Shown here in pieces: positions 27,476 to 39,719 of a DNA stretch of 64,000 nt; within the stretch, counting starts at the first letter, position 1, and each line of letters starts with the position of its first letter. The DNA is from Peterkaempfera bronchialis (GTDB taxonomy: Bacteria > Actinomycetota > Actinomycetes > Streptomycetales > Streptomycetaceae). A model generated the notes under the pieces. The model was given only the letters and a program-made list of their open reading frames with translations. It searched no databases and had not been told where the DNA came from. The stretch lies in assembly GCF_003258605.2 (NCBI RefSeq), contig NZ_CP031264.1, positions 2,356,001 to 2,420,000 of the forward strand, in the 5' to 3' direction. The translations under genes were made by a program, and so were the position numbers.

Positions 27476-27508
27476 TCCGGCACGACCGGACGCACCACGG
27501 CATGCCAT

Positions 27509-27548
27509 GGACCGCCCCCGCCGACCGAATGGTCGGCTGGGGCGGTCC
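27509..27548. terminator. Bidirectional terminator between gdhA and gdhB
   Basis: Stem 27509-27518 with 27539-27548 and 27520-27526 with 27531-27537 (17 pairs, one C/T mismatch), loop GAAT. It lies between convergent genes, 15 bases past the gdhB stop codon. Confidence 0.88.
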
Positions 27549-27562
27549 TCTGCTGCGACGGG

Positions 27563-30500
27563 TCAGCGCATGGAGCCGGTCCGCAGCAGGGTGCGGATCA
27601 CCCGCATGGCCACCGAGAGGCTGGCCAGGTCCTGGCTGTCGGACCCCCTGATGTCGTCGAGCGTGGCCCGGGTCCGGGTGATGAGCGTGGCGTTGCGGCC
27701 CTCCCATGCCTTGAACCGCTGCTCCGGGCCGTCGCCGGGCTCGCCGCAGGCGAGGACGTCGGCGGCCAGGGCCGCGTGCGCCGCGAAGAGGTCCTCGCGG
27801 ATGGCCGCGCGGGCCATGGACTGCCAGCGGTCGCTGCGGGGCAGCTCGATGATCAGGTCCAGCAGGTGGGTGATCTGGAGCCGGTCGGCGAGGTCGTAGT
27901 AGAGGTCGGCGACCTCGGCGACATCCGCGCCCGCCCGGTCCGCGACCTCGACGACGTCGAGGGTCGGGAAGGCGGAGGAGAGCCCGGCGCAGCGGGTGGC
28001 GAGGGCGTCGGGGACGCCGGCCGCCGCCAGCTCGTCGTAGATCTGCTGGAACCACTCCAGGTCGGCGCCGCGCAGCAGCTTGGGCAACTGGGCCCAGACC
28101 TTGGTGCAGCTGTCGCGGAAGACCTCGATGGTGCCGGCGATGTCCAGCGGCTGGCGCCGGTTGTTGAGCAGCCAGCGGGTGGCGCGCTCGACCAGGCGGC
28201 GGGAGTGCAGCCGCATCTTCGTCTGGACCTCGGCCGAGACCTGGTTGTCCAGGGCCTCGATCTCGCTCCAGATCTCCTCCAGGCCGAAGATCGCGCGCGC
28301 CGCGGTGTGCGAGCGGACGATCTCGTCCATGGTGGCGCCGGTCTCCTCGCGGAGCCGGAAGGCGAAGGTGCAGCCGCCCCGGTTGATGGTCTCGTTGACC
28401 AGCTTGGTGGTGATGATCTCGCGGCTCAGGGCGTGGTTGTCGATCGCCTCGGTGAAGCGGTCGCGCAGCGCCCCGGGGAAGTACTGGTGCAGCGAGGTGC
28501 GGAAGTACGGGTCGTCGGGCAGGTCGGTCTGGAGCAGCTCGTCGGCCAGCGTGATCTTGACATACGCCAGCAGCACGGCCAGCTCGGGCTGGGTGAGCCC
28601 GCGTCCGGCCTGCTGGCGCTCATGGATCAGCCGGTCGCCGGGCAGGAACTCCAGCGCCCGGTCGAGGTGGCCGTCGGCCTCCAGGCGGCGCATCATCCGG
28701 GCGTGGACGTCGACCATGCTGGATGCCTGGGCGACCGCGTTGGCCAGCACGGTGTTCTGCGCGTAGTTGTTGCGCAGGACCAGGTGGCCGACCTCGTCGG
28801 TCATCTCGGCGAGCAGGGCGTTGCGCTGCTTGACGGTCATGTCGCCGTCGGCGACCACCCGGTTGAGCAGGATCTTGATGTTCACCTCGTGGTCGGAGGT
28901 GTCCACGCCGGCCGAGTTGTCGATGGCGTCGGTGTTGATCCGGCCGCCGGTGCCGGCCGGGCCGCCGACGGAGGCGAACTCGATCCGGCCCAGCTGGGTG
29001 CAGCCGAGGTTGCCGCCCTCGCCGACGACCTTGGCCCGCAGGTCGCCGCCGTTGACCCGGATGGCGTCGTTGGCCTTGTCGCCGACCTCGGCGTTGGTCT
29101 CCGACTCGGCCTTGACGTAGGTGCCGATGCCGCCGTTCCAGAGCAGGTCGACGGGGGCGAGCAGGACCGCCTTCATCAGCTCCGCCGGGGTGAGGCGGGT
29201 GGTGCCCTCGGGGATGCCGAGGACGGTCCGCATCGGGGCGGTGATCTGGATCGACTTGGCGGTACGCGGGAAGACGCCGCCGCCGCGCGAGATCAGCGTG
29301 GTGTCGTAGTCGGCCCAGGAGCTGCGCGGCAGCTCGAAGAGGCGGCGCCGCTCGGCGTAGGAGGTGGCCGCGTCCGGGTCCGGGTCGATGAAGATGTGCC
29401 GGTGGTCGAAGGCGGCGACCAGGCGGATGTGCTCGGAGAGCAGCATGCCGTTGCCGAAGACGTCACCGGACATGTCGCCGATGCCGACGGCGGTGAAGTC
29501 CTCGCGCTGGGTGTCGTGGCCCAGCTCGCGGAAGTGCCGCTTGACGGACTCCCAGGCACCCCGGGCGGTGATGCCCATGCCCTTGTGGTCGTAGCCGGCC
29601 GAGCCTCCGGAGGCGAAGGCGTCGCTCAGCCAGAACCCGTAGGAGTCGGCGACCTCGTTGGCGATGTCGGAGAAGGTGGCGGTGCCCTTGTCCGCGGCGA
29701 CCACCAGATAGGTGTCGTCGCCGTCGTGGCGGACCACGTCCTGCGGGGGCCGGACGCCCTCGCCGGCCACCAGGTTGTCGGTGATGTCGAGCAGGCCGGA
29801 GATGAAGGTCCGGTAGCAGGCGATGCCCTCGGCCAGCCAGGCCTCGCGGTCCACCGACGGGTCGGGGAGCTGCTTGGCGACAAAGCCGCCCTTGGAGCCG
29901 ACCGGCACGATGACGGTGTTCTTCACCATCTGGGCCTTGACCAGGCCGAGGACCTCGGTACGGAAGTCCTCGCGGCGGTCGGACCAGCGCAGGCCGCCAC
30001 GGGCGACCTTGCCGAACCGCAGGTGGACGCCCTCGACGCGCGGCGAGTAGACCCAGATCTCGTACGCCGGGCGGGGCGCCGGCAGGTCGGGGATGGCCTG
30101 CGGGTCGAACTTCATCGACACATAGGGGTGCGGCTCGCCGTTCTCGCCGCGCTGGAAGAAGTTGGTGCGCAGGGTGGCCTTGATCAGGTGGAGGAAGGAG
30201 CGCAGGATGCGGTCCTCGTCCAGCGAGGCGACCTGGTCGAGCGCGCCGTCCAGCTCCTCCAGGATGCCCTCGGTGAGCTCCAGGCCGGCCGCCGTGTGGG
30301 CCGGGGAGAACCGGGCCTGGAAGAGGTTGGCCAGCAGCCGGGTGGCATGGGTGTTGTTCTTGAGCGCGTCCTCCATGTAGTCCTGGGAGAACGTGGAGCC
30401 GGCCTGGCGCAGGTACTTGGCGTAGGCGCGCAGCACCACGGCCTGGCGCCAGGTCAGCCCGGTGCGCAGCACCAGCTCGTTGAAGCCGTCGTTCTCGGCC

Positions 30501-32536
30501 TGGCCGGTCCAGACGGCGGCGAACGCCTCCTGGAACCGCTCGCGGGCCTCGTCGCCCAGCTCGCCGACGGCCCGCAGCCGCAGGCCGAAGTCGTACACCC
30601 AGGCGGTGGAGCCGCCCTCCTCGCCGGGGACGGTCCTGCGCAGCTCGTACGGGTGCTCGTCGACGACCTCGACGCCCAGCTGCTGGAGGACGGGCAGCAC
30701 CTCGGTGAGCGAGACGGCCCTGCCGACGCGGTAGATCTTCAGGCGGCGCTCGTCGTCGGGGGCGCCGACCGGCTGGTAGAGGTTGAGCCGGAAGTCGCCG
30801 GCCTCGCCGAGGGACTCCAGCTGCCGCAGGTCGGCGACGGCGGTGCGGGGCGAGAAGTCCGCCCGGTAGCCGTCGGGGAAGGCGTTGGCGTAGCGGCGGG
30901 ACAGCTCGGCGGCGCGCTCCTCCCCGCACTCGGCCAGCAGCACCTCGTGGAAGCCGTCCATCCAGGAGCGGGCGGCCTCGGTGAGCCTGGCCTCGATCCG
31001 CTCGGTGTCGGCGTCGGCGAGGTGCGGCAGCTCGCTGCCGGGGGCGACCCGGACCACGAAGTGCAGCCGGGTGAGGACGGACTCGGTCGACCAGACCGTG
31101 TAGTCGATGGTGGAGCCGCCCAGCTCCTCCATCAGGATGTCCATCAGGCGGAGCCGGATGCGGGTGGTGTAGCGGTCCCGGGGCAGGTAGACCAGGGCCG
31201 AGAAGTAGCGGCCGAACGCGTCCTGGCGCAGGAAGAGCCGCAGCTTGCGGCGCTCCTGGAGGTAGAGGACGCTGCCGGCGATGGCGAGCAGCTCCTCGGC
31301 GGGGGTCTGGAAGATCTCGTCCCGGGGGTAGGTTTCCAGGATCTGGATCAGGTCGCGGCCGTCGTGGCTCTCCGGCGAGAAGCCGGAGGCGGTGACGACC
31401 TCCTGCACCTTGCGGCGGACCACCGGGATGCGGGTCACCGACTCGGTGTAGGTGGCGGAGGAGAAGAGGCCGAGGAAGCGGCGCTCGCCGACGACATTGC
31501 CGGCGGCGTCGAACTTCTTCACGCCGACGTAGTCCAGGTACGACGGGCGGTGCACGGTGGCGCGGCTGTTGGCCTTGGTCAGCACCAGCAGCGAGGGCTC
31601 GTGGGCCTTGGCGCGGGCGGCGCTGCTGAGGCGGCCGAACGCCTCGCTGGCCGGGTGGCCGTCGGGCGAGCCGCCGCGCGGGTCGGGGCGCAGGATGCCG
31701 AGGCCGGTGCCGGGCACGGCACGCAGCGCCTCGCCGCCGTCGCCGGCGCTCTCGACCAGGTCGTACTCGCGGTAGCCGAGGAAGGTGAAGTGGTCGTCGG
31801 CCAGCCAGCGCAGCAGCTCCCAGGCTTCGCCGATCTCCTGCGCGGGCAGGCCCGCGGGGGGCTGCTCGGAGAGTTCGTCGGCCAGCCGCAGCGCGGAGTC
31901 GCGCATCTTGGTCCAGTCCTCGACGACCTCGCGGACGTCGTTGAGGACGCGGCGCAGGTCCGCCTCGATCCGGCGCAGCTCGTCGCGGTCGGTCTCGCGG
32001 TCGACCTCGATGTGCATCCATGACTCGACCACCGCGTCGGCCGGCAGGTCGACGTCGCCCGGCTGGCTGCGGACGCAGGGGTCGGCGTCCAGGACCTCCA
32101 GCAGCTTGCCGGTGATGTCGCGGCGGACCACCATCTGCGGGTGGATGACCACGTGGATGGCGCGGTCCTGCCGGGAGAGCTCATTGGTGACGGAGTCCAC
32201 CAGGAAGGGCATGTCGTCGGTGACGACCTCGACCACGGTGTGGCCGGAGGACCACCCGTTCTCCTCCACGGTGGGGGTGTGCACGCGGACCTCGGCGGTG
32301 CCCTGGGGGCGGTTCAGGCCGAGCCGGTAGTGGGAGGCGGCAGCCCCGTAGATGTCGACCGGGTCGCGGTCGACAAGGTCCTCGGGGGCCGTGTGGAGGT
32401 AGTAGTGGTGCAGGTAAGCGGTCAGGGCACCTTCGCCGAGACCCTCTCCGTGCGCTCCCCCCACCTGGCTGTTCTCAGCGGCTTGCGCTGCTCGGTCGAG
32501 CACCTCGGCCTTGGCTGCGTCCAGCTTGGTCTGCAT
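27563..32536 (-). CDS. gdhB: Large NAD-specific glutamate dehydrogenase (about 180 kDa class)
   Basis: A 1,657-residue protein, the length expected for the actinobacterial GDH-180 family. The ATG at 32536 (MQTKLDAAKAEVLDR) has AGGAG about 11 bases upstream. The N-terminal half has ACT-like regulatory regions (for example GHTVVEVVTDDMPFLVDSVTNELSRQ); the central catalytic part contains KFARGGLRWSDR-like and MVKNTVIVPVGSKGGFV substrate-binding segments (seen as GKVARGGLRWSDRREDFRTE) and the NGD..GGNLGCTQ region. It oxidatively deaminates glutamate to 2-oxoglutarate with NAD, a catabolic role opposite to the convergent gdhA. A good vegetative promoter lies at 32701-32729. Confidence 0.96.
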   Translation of the reverse strand: MQTKLDAAKAEVLDRAAQAAENSQVGGAHGEGLGEGALTAYLHHYYLHTAPEDLVDRDPVDIYGAAASHYRLGLNRPQGTAEVRVHTPTVEENGWSSGHTVVEVVTDDMPFLVDSVTNELSRQDRAIHVVIHPQMVVRRDITGKLLEVLDADPCVRSQPGDVDLPADAVVESWMHIEVDRETDRDELRRIEADLRRVLNDVREVVEDWTKMRDSALRLADELSEQPPAGLPAQEIGEAWELLRWLADDHFTFLGYREYDLVESAGDGGEALRAVPGTGLGILRPDPRGGSPDGHPASEAFGRLSSAARAKAHEPSLLVLTKANSRATVHRPSYLDYVGVKKFDAAGNVVGERRFLGLFSSATYTESVTRIPVVRRKVQEVVTASGFSPESHDGRDLIQILETYPRDEIFQTPAEELLAIAGSVLYLQERRKLRLFLRQDAFGRYFSALVYLPRDRYTTRIRLRLMDILMEELGGSTIDYTVWSTESVLTRLHFVVRVAPGSELPHLADADTERIEARLTEAARSWMDGFHEVLLAECGEERAAELSRRYANAFPDGYRADFSPRTAVADLRQLESLGEAGDFRLNLYQPVGAPDDERRLKIYRVGRAVSLTEVLPVLQQLGVEVVDEHPYELRRTVPGEEGGSTAWVYDFGLRLRAVGELGDEARERFQEAFAAVWTGQAENDGFNELVLRTGLTWRQAVVLRAYAKYLRQAGSTFSQDYMEDALKNNTHATRLLANLFQARFSPAHTAAGLELTEGILEELDGALDQVASLDEDRILRSFLHLIKATLRTNFFQRGENGEPHPYVSMKFDPQAIPDLPAPRPAYEIWVYSPRVEGVHLRFGKVARGGLRWSDRREDFRTEVLGLVKAQMVKNTVIVPVGSKGGFVAKQLPDPSVDREAWLAEGIACYRTFISGLLDITDNLVAGEGVRPPQDVVRHDGDDTYLVVAADKGTATFSDIANEVADSYGFWLSDAFASGGSAGYDHKGMGITARGAWESVKRHFRELGHDTQREDFTAVGIGDMSGDVFGNGMLLSEHIRLVAAFDHRHIFIDPDPDAATSYAERRRLFELPRSSWADYDTTLISRGGGVFPRTAKSIQITAPMRTVLGIPEGTTRLTPAELMKAVLLAPVDLLWNGGIGTYVKAESETNAEVGDKANDAIRVNGGDLRAKVVGEGGNLGCTQLGRIEFASVGGPAGTGGRINTDAIDNSAGVDTSDHEVNIKILLNRVVADGDMTVKQRNALLAEMTDEVGHLVLRNNYAQNTVLANAVAQASSMVDVHARMMRRLEADGHLDRALEFLPGDRLIHERQQAGRGLTQPELAVLLAYVKITLADELLQTDLPDDPYFRTSLHQYFPGALRDRFTEAIDNHALSREIITTKLVNETINRGGCTFAFRLREETGATMDEIVRSHTAARAIFGLEEIWSEIEALDNQVSAEVQTKMRLHSRRLVERATRWLLNNRRQPLDIAGTIEVFRDSCTKVWAQLPKLLRGADLEWFQQIYDELAAAGVPDALATRCAGLSSAFPTLDVVEVADRAGADVAEVADLYYDLADRLQITHLLDLIIELPRSDRWQSMARAAIREDLFAAHAALAADVLACGEPGDGPEQRFKAWEGRNATLITRTRATLDDIRGSDSQDLASLSVAMRVIRTLLRTGSMR

Positions 32537-32700
32537 GGCTATCTGGCTCCTGTCGCGCGCCGTTGCGTGACTCGGGTTTGGTCTGGCTGTGCCGGGTCGG
32601 TCCGATACTCCCGCACGTCCTGGGTGAAGGAGGCGCATGCCACGCATGAAACGCCGGTCACCTGGGTACGACAGGTCTTTCGTCCCGAAGCATCCCGGCC

Positions 32701-32729
32701 AGCCTAACCGGGTGGCTGCGGAGTGTCAG
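32701..32729 (-). promoter_or_regulatory. Vegetative promoter of gdhB
   Basis: On the minus strand CTGACA (32724-32729) and TAGGCT (32701-32706) are separated by exactly 17 bases. It lies about 165 bases upstream of the gdhB start. The remainder of the 346-base gap to the HAD gene contains only the palindrome at 32786-32801. Confidence 0.7.
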
Positions 32730-32785
32730 GGGACGGTCCGTAGCAAAGCCCGACCGGCACCCCCCGGCGGTGGACGACTTGTACA

Positions 32786-32801
32786 ACTACCGATCGGTAG
32801 T
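32786..32801. promoter_or_regulatory. Perfect 16-bp palindrome, probable repressor operator
   Basis: ACTACCGATCGGTAGT is a perfect inverted repeat, of the size and style of TetR-family operators. It lies 57 bases upstream of the gdhB -35 box and 81 bases past the HAD stop. No TetR-type gene is within the window, so a trans-encoded regulator would be needed. Confidence 0.5.
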
Positions 32802-32882
32802 CGTCGCGGATTGACCGCAGGGCGCGCAGCACGGCACCGGCGCGCTGAGGAACGTGTCCCAGGCCGCTGGTGCGGGGGCACC

Positions 32883-33545
32883 TCAGGCGCCCTGCACCAG
32901 CTCCTCGGCCAGCGACACCGCCTCGGCGAGCGAGTCGACCACCGGGACGCCGACCACGGCCAGGTTCTCCCGGGTGTGCGAGCCGCCGGTGTAGAGCACC
33001 GCGTGGGCGCCCACCGCGGCAGCGGCCAGCGCATCGTCGGCGGCGTCGCCGATCACCACGGTGCGGGCCGGGTCGACGGTGGAGCCCAGTGCGGCGAGGT
33101 GGCGCACCATGTACTCCGCCTTGCCGCTGCCGGACGGCCCGGTGCGGCCGTCCACCCGGACGAAGCGGCGCTCGATGCCGAAGCCGCGCACCAGCGGCAC
33201 CAGCTGCTCATGCCCGTACATGGAGAGGATCGACTGGCTGCGGCCCGCCGCCTCCCACCGCTCCAGCAGCAGCTCCGCCCCCTCGGTGAGGGCGCAGCCG
33301 ACGCTGTGGTTGAGGTAGGCGAGATGGAAGACGTCGTCCATCCGCTGCCACTCGTCGGCGGTCGGCGCCCGGCCCAGCAGCCGCTCATAGAAGAGCGGAA
33401 TGGGTATGCAGTAGAGCTCGCGGTAGCGGTCCACGCTCAGCGGAGCCAGACCCACCTCCGCGAACGCGGCATTGCTCGCCGCCACGACCGCCTCGATGTC
33501 GTGGAAGAGAGTGCCGTTCCAGTCCCAGACAAGATGTGCACGCAC
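32883..33545 (-). CDS. HAD-superfamily hydrolase, phosphoglycolate-phosphatase-like
   Basis: A 220-residue protein from a GTG at 33545 (VRAHLVWDWNGTLF). Motif I is DWNGT, so the nucleophile Asp8 is present but the usual second Asp is Asn10, a variant seen in some HAD hydrolases. A helical cap follows (about 17-95), then motif II region ILSMYGHEQ, Lys142 in GSGKAEYM and motif IV VVIGDAADD (163-171). It probably dephosphorylates a small cytoplasmic metabolite; the substrate is not predictable. It lies 115 bases downstream of the DUF6912-like gene on the same strand. Confidence 0.85.
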   Translation of the reverse strand: MRAHLVWDWNGTLFHDIEAVVAASNAAFAEVGLAPLSVDRYRELYCIPIPLFYERLLGRAPTADEWQRMDDVFHLAYLNHSVGCALTEGAELLLERWEAAGRSQSILSMYGHEQLVPLVRGFGIERRFVRVDGRTGPSGSGKAEYMVRHLAALGSTVDPARTVVIGDAADDALAAAAVGAHAVLYTGGSHTRENLAVVGVPVVDSLAEAVSLAEELVQGA

Positions 33546-33660
33546 AGCAGAACGGTACCCGCCACCTCCGACAGCGCTCACCCGGTCAGACGCATCCGGC
33601 CAAGCTCGCTCCGGCCGGGGGCCTCGGGCAGGGGTTCGGGGGTCCCGGGGTTCGGGGTTC

Positions 33661-34170
33661 TCAGGGCAGCAGGGTGGGGATCTCCTGGGTGGCGTACCAG
33701 AGCAGCTCGTGGTCCTCGGCGCCGTCCACGGTGAACCGGGCGTCGTCGTCGCCCCGGTCGGCGGCCTCCACGGCCGCCGTGGCGGCGGCCACGTCCTCCT
33801 CCGCGTCGGCCCCGTCCACATGTACGGCGGCCGCCTTGGCCAGCACCGCCGGATCGGCCAGCCGTACCAGGCCCAGCGACGCCTGGTCCTGGTACTCGGC
33901 GCCGGTGTCCAGCAGCACCGCCTTGTCGGGGACGTCCAGCGCGACCACGGTCCGGCGGCGCGGCGCCTTGGCGTCGGCGGCCAGCAGCCGCAGCGAGGAC
34001 TGGGCGGCCCGGACCAGGGCCGCGTACTCCAGTTCCTCGATGTCGTCGCTGAGGTACCACTCGCGCAGCGCCGGGGTCACGGCGTACGCGCGCAGCGGCG
34101 CCGGTCCGAGTTGGCCGGCGGCATGCGCTGCGGCCAGGCCGTTGAGGGTGGTGGGGACGTACACGCGCAT
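33661..34170 (-). CDS. Conserved actinobacterial hypothetical protein (DUF6912-like)
   Basis: A 169-residue protein. The ATG at 34170 (MRVYVPTTLNGLAAAHAAGQLG) is chosen because the in-frame upstream part is Pro/Gly-rich filler. The sequence VTPALREWYLSDDIEELEYAALVRAAQSSLRLL and the later RRRTVVALDVPDKAV resemble a family I recall as DUF6912. It is acidic, with no signal peptide or membrane segment, so presumably cytoplasmic. Function unknown. It sits between a patatin gene and a HAD hydrolase gene, all on the minus strand. Confidence 0.75.
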   Translation of the reverse strand: MRVYVPTTLNGLAAAHAAGQLGPAPLRAYAVTPALREWYLSDDIEELEYAALVRAAQSSLRLLAADAKAPRRRTVVALDVPDKAVLLDTGAEYQDQASLGLVRLADPAVLAKAAAVHVDGADAEEDVAAATAAVEAADRGDDDARFTVDGAEDHELLWYATQEIPTLLP

Positions 34171-34348
34171 CGGGGCCGCTCCGGGTCGTGGTTCGCCGGG
34201 CCCGGCCCGGTCCTCCGGTCCAGGGCCCGGGTGCGGGCCCTGGAGCCGCACCGCAGTCCAGGATACGGGGGAGGGTGATCACCACGTCGCCGCGTTCGGG
34301 CCTTTTCCACTCGGCCCGCCCCCGCCCGCCCGCCCCCGCCCGCCCGGC

Positions 34349-35455
34349 TCAGCCCGCGCGCCCGCCGGCCCGCACGCCCGCCAGCGCGGCGCCGCAGGTG
34401 CGCAGCGCCGTCTCCAGCACCTCCGGGCGGCGTGCCGGGTCCATCATGTTGGGGCCCATCGCCGCCAGGTCGTCCAGGGTCGGGGCGAGCAGCCGGACCC
34501 GGGTGCCACCGGCCCGCAGCAGCCGGGCCTCGCGGAGCATCTGCCGGGTGACCGCGCGCCGGTAGCGGCTGACCAGGTGGGCGAGCACGCCACGGGGCCG
34601 GTCGCCCTCCCGCCGCCGCTGGGCGGCCGACCTGCCGCCCGACAGCGAACCGGTGTCGCCGACCGGCCGGATCCGCACCGCCATCGGGGCCAGCACGAAC
34701 ACCTCGTCCAGGTCGCGCCCCGCCAGCAGGTCGGCGTTGGTGGCCGACCAGGCGCCGCCGTCGATATAGCGGTGGCCGTCCACCGCCACCGGGGCGAACC
34801 AGCCGGGGATCGCGCAGGACGCCATGACCGCGTCGGCCACCCCGGCCGGCGGGGAGTCCGGGTCGCCGAAGACCACCCGGCGGCCGGTCTCGTAGTCCAC
34901 CGCGACCAGCCGCAGCCCGGGGCGCTCCGACCAGCCGTCCCCGGCCGGGACCAGCGCCCGCACCAGGTCGCCGATGGGCGCCACCGAGCCCCGGCCGGGC
35001 GGGACGAAGGCCGACACCACGGTCAGGAACGGGTAGTCGCGCGGGTGGAGGAAGGTCTGCCGCAGCAGGCCCGGTGAGCCGATGCCGGGCCGGGGGCGCG
35101 GCGGCAGGGCGCCGCCCGCCGCCGTGTCGTAGTCGAAGTCCACCCCGACCAGCGGCCCGCTGGCGATCGGCCGGCCCTGCTGGTGGTCGCGCAGTTCGTC
35201 CGGACCGACGCCGGAGGCCAGCAGGGTGCCCAGGATGGCACCGGCCGAGGTACCGAGGACGACGTCGGCGCCGCCCGGGTCCCAGCCGGTCGCCTCGGCC
35301 ACCGCACAGAGCGCGCCGACGGTCCAGGCGGCCCCGAGCATGCCGCCGCCGCCGAGCACCAGGCCGCGCCTCGGCCCCTCGGGGGAGGTGCCGCCGGACC
35401 GCGCCGAGGCGCGGCCCGCCTCCGGGTCTCCGATGTCGGACACATCCGTCACCAT
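34349..35455 (-). CDS. Patatin-like phospholipase
   Basis: A 368-residue protein from the ATG at 35455 (MVTDVSDIGDPEAG). It has the oxyanion-hole glycine run LVLGGGGMLGAAWTVG (33-48), the nucleophile elbow GTSAG with Ser70 (68-72), and the catalytic Asp232 in YIDGGAWSATN. This Ser-Asp dyad arrangement defines patatin-fold acyl hydrolases, which cleave phospholipid or acylglycerol esters. No signal peptide is visible, so it probably acts on the inner face of the membrane or in the cytosol. The upstream 575 bases are non-coding and carry a minisatellite. Confidence 0.9.
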   Translation of the reverse strand: MVTDVSDIGDPEAGRASARSGGTSPEGPRRGLVLGGGGMLGAAWTVGALCAVAEATGWDPGGADVVLGTSAGAILGTLLASGVGPDELRDHQQGRPIASGPLVGVDFDYDTAAGGALPPRPRPGIGSPGLLRQTFLHPRDYPFLTVVSAFVPPGRGSVAPIGDLVRALVPAGDGWSERPGLRLVAVDYETGRRVVFGDPDSPPAGVADAVMASCAIPGWFAPVAVDGHRYIDGGAWSATNADLLAGRDLDEVFVLAPMAVRIRPVGDTGSLSGGRSAAQRRREGDRPRGVLAHLVSRYRRAVTRQMLREARLLRAGGTRVRLLAPTLDDLAAMGPNMMDPARRPEVLETALRTCGAALAGVRAGGRAG

Positions 35456-35524
35456 GCGCCTGCCACCCTTCCCCGGCCTTCCGGGTCGCCGGTACCGCCG
35501 GTCCCATCGACGGTAGCCGCTGGG

Positions 35525-35872
35525 CCGCCCCGGACGGCCGACGCCACCCGTGGGCCGGGGTGGACCATCGCGTGACTTCCGTCTCGCGGAGCACTGCGGC
35601 CCTCCCCTACCGGCACGGGCCACCCGGACAGCCGACCCCACCCCTGAGCCCAGGCGACCCCCCTCGCGGAGCACTGCGACCCCCCACGCGCAGGCCCCGC
35701 ACGCCCGGCACACCACCCCTGAGCCACAGTGACCCACCTCGCCAACCGCTACGCCCTTCCCCGCCCGACACGGGCCCCCCGAACGGCCCACACCACCCCT
35801 GAGCCAAGGTGACCCATCGAGTGACCCCGCCCCGCGAAGCACTGCGCCCCTCCCCGGAGCACACAACCCGCA
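35525..35872. repeat. Intergenic minisatellite, about four imperfect copies of about 100 bp
   Basis: Recurring blocks of CACCCCTGAGCC followed by (G/A)(G/A)GTGACCCA-C and then (CG)CGGAGCACTGCG-CCC-TCCCC recur at about 100-base intervals, with copies starting near 35530, 35638, 35722 and 35796. Copies diverge by substitutions and indels. The frames opened by this repeat are not genes. The surrounding gap (35456-36030) contains nothing else I can name. Confidence 0.7.
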
Positions 35873-36030
35873 CAGGCCGCGCACGCCCCGGCGGCAGCGC
35901 GGCGAATCACCCGGATAGGTGAAATACAGCCCGCTGCCGCCCGCCCGCCGATCCGCCGTTGCACAGCGCAGCCGGCCGCCGGTAGCAAGGACCCCGTCAA
36001 CCGCCGACTGCCGCCACGGGGGTGCCGAGC

Positions 36031-36567
36031 ATGGCCGATTCCGCAGGGTCCGCCGCCCTGACCGTTCCGCTGCCCGAGATCCGACCGCTGCTGCCGGGTC
36101 CGCCCGGCGCCCACTGCCCGACGCGACGGCCGTCCCCCGCGCCGGGTGGTGCGGCGGCGCGGCTCGGCCGCCTCCATACCGGGCGGGCGCACCACACCCG
36201 GGTCCGGCGGCCCGCCGGCCCGCACTGCGCGCCGCCGCGCAGCGACCTCAACGGGCTCGCCACCCGCTTTGCGCTGCGGCTGGTGGAGGTCCTGGCGGGC
36301 GCCCGCCCGGCCCGGCAGCTGGCCCGGCACACCACCCACACCGGGTACGGCGAGCTGACCCGGCTGGTGCAGCAGGGCACGCTCCGCCCGGAGACGGGCA
36401 GCACCCGCCCGGTGGTGCGCCGGGTGTATGACAGCGCGCCCACGCCCGGCGTACTGGAGGTCTGCGCGCGGGTGGACACCGGCCCGCGCACCCGGATGGT
36501 GGCGTTCCGGCTGGAGTTCCATCCCCGCTCGCAGCAGTGGCAGTGCGCCGCCGTGGAGACCCGCTGA
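36031..36567 (+). CDS. Rv3235-family protein of unknown function
   Basis: A 178-residue protein. The ATG at 36031 has a GGGGG ribosome site at good spacing; a GTG at 36022 is an alternative. The N-terminal half is Pro/Arg/Ala-rich and probably disordered. The conserved C-terminal part runs from about 74 (SDLNGLATRFALRLVEVLAGARPARQLARHTTHTGYGELTRL) to RMVAFRLEFHPRSQQWQCAAVETR. This matches the Rv3235-like family, encoded close to secA in mycobacteria as well. Here it is convergent with secA across a perfect terminator. The conserved link with secA is suggestive of envelope biology, but no function is known. Confidence 0.82.
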   Translation: MADSAGSAALTVPLPEIRPLLPGPPGAHCPTRRPSPAPGGAAARLGRLHTGRAHHTRVRRPAGPHCAPPRSDLNGLATRFALRLVEVLAGARPARQLARHTTHTGYGELTRLVQQGTLRPETGSTRPVVRRVYDSAPTPGVLEVCARVDTGPRTRMVAFRLEFHPRSQQWQCAAVETR

Positions 36568-36576
36568 GACAACGGC

Positions 36577-36616
36577 GGAGGGCGCCACCCCGGCCTCTGC
36601 CGGGGTGGCGCCCTCC
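36577..36616. terminator. Bidirectional terminator between the Rv3235-like gene and secA
   Basis: A perfect 18-bp stem, 36577-36594 with 36599-36616, with a CTCT loop, between convergent genes. Confidence 0.9.
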
Positions 36617-36627
36617 ACCACGCTGCT

Positions 36628-39384
<2,757 letters not shown>

Positions 39385-39719
39385 GTGAGCGGGCTCCTTG
39401 CCTGGACTGGCACTCGACTTCGGGCGCACGACTGCACGGCGGAGCTTCCCCACCGCACCGGCCATCGTATGCGAGGAGACACGCGGGCCGGGAGGTCCGT
39501 CACCACCGCGATCCCGTGTCACCCGGGCGGGCAATCCACCCACGGCCATCCTTGCCGGGCGAAACGGGCGGCGCGGCACCCGTGCACACCACGAGGACGT
39601 ACGGCGCGGCCCCCGTGTTCCCGGGTGGACCACGCCCGGGGCGACCGGGTTCCGGAGGCTGTCCGCGTCCCCCGGGAATCCGCTGTCCCGCCCGTACCGC
39701 GCTCGGCGATACTCGGCCC

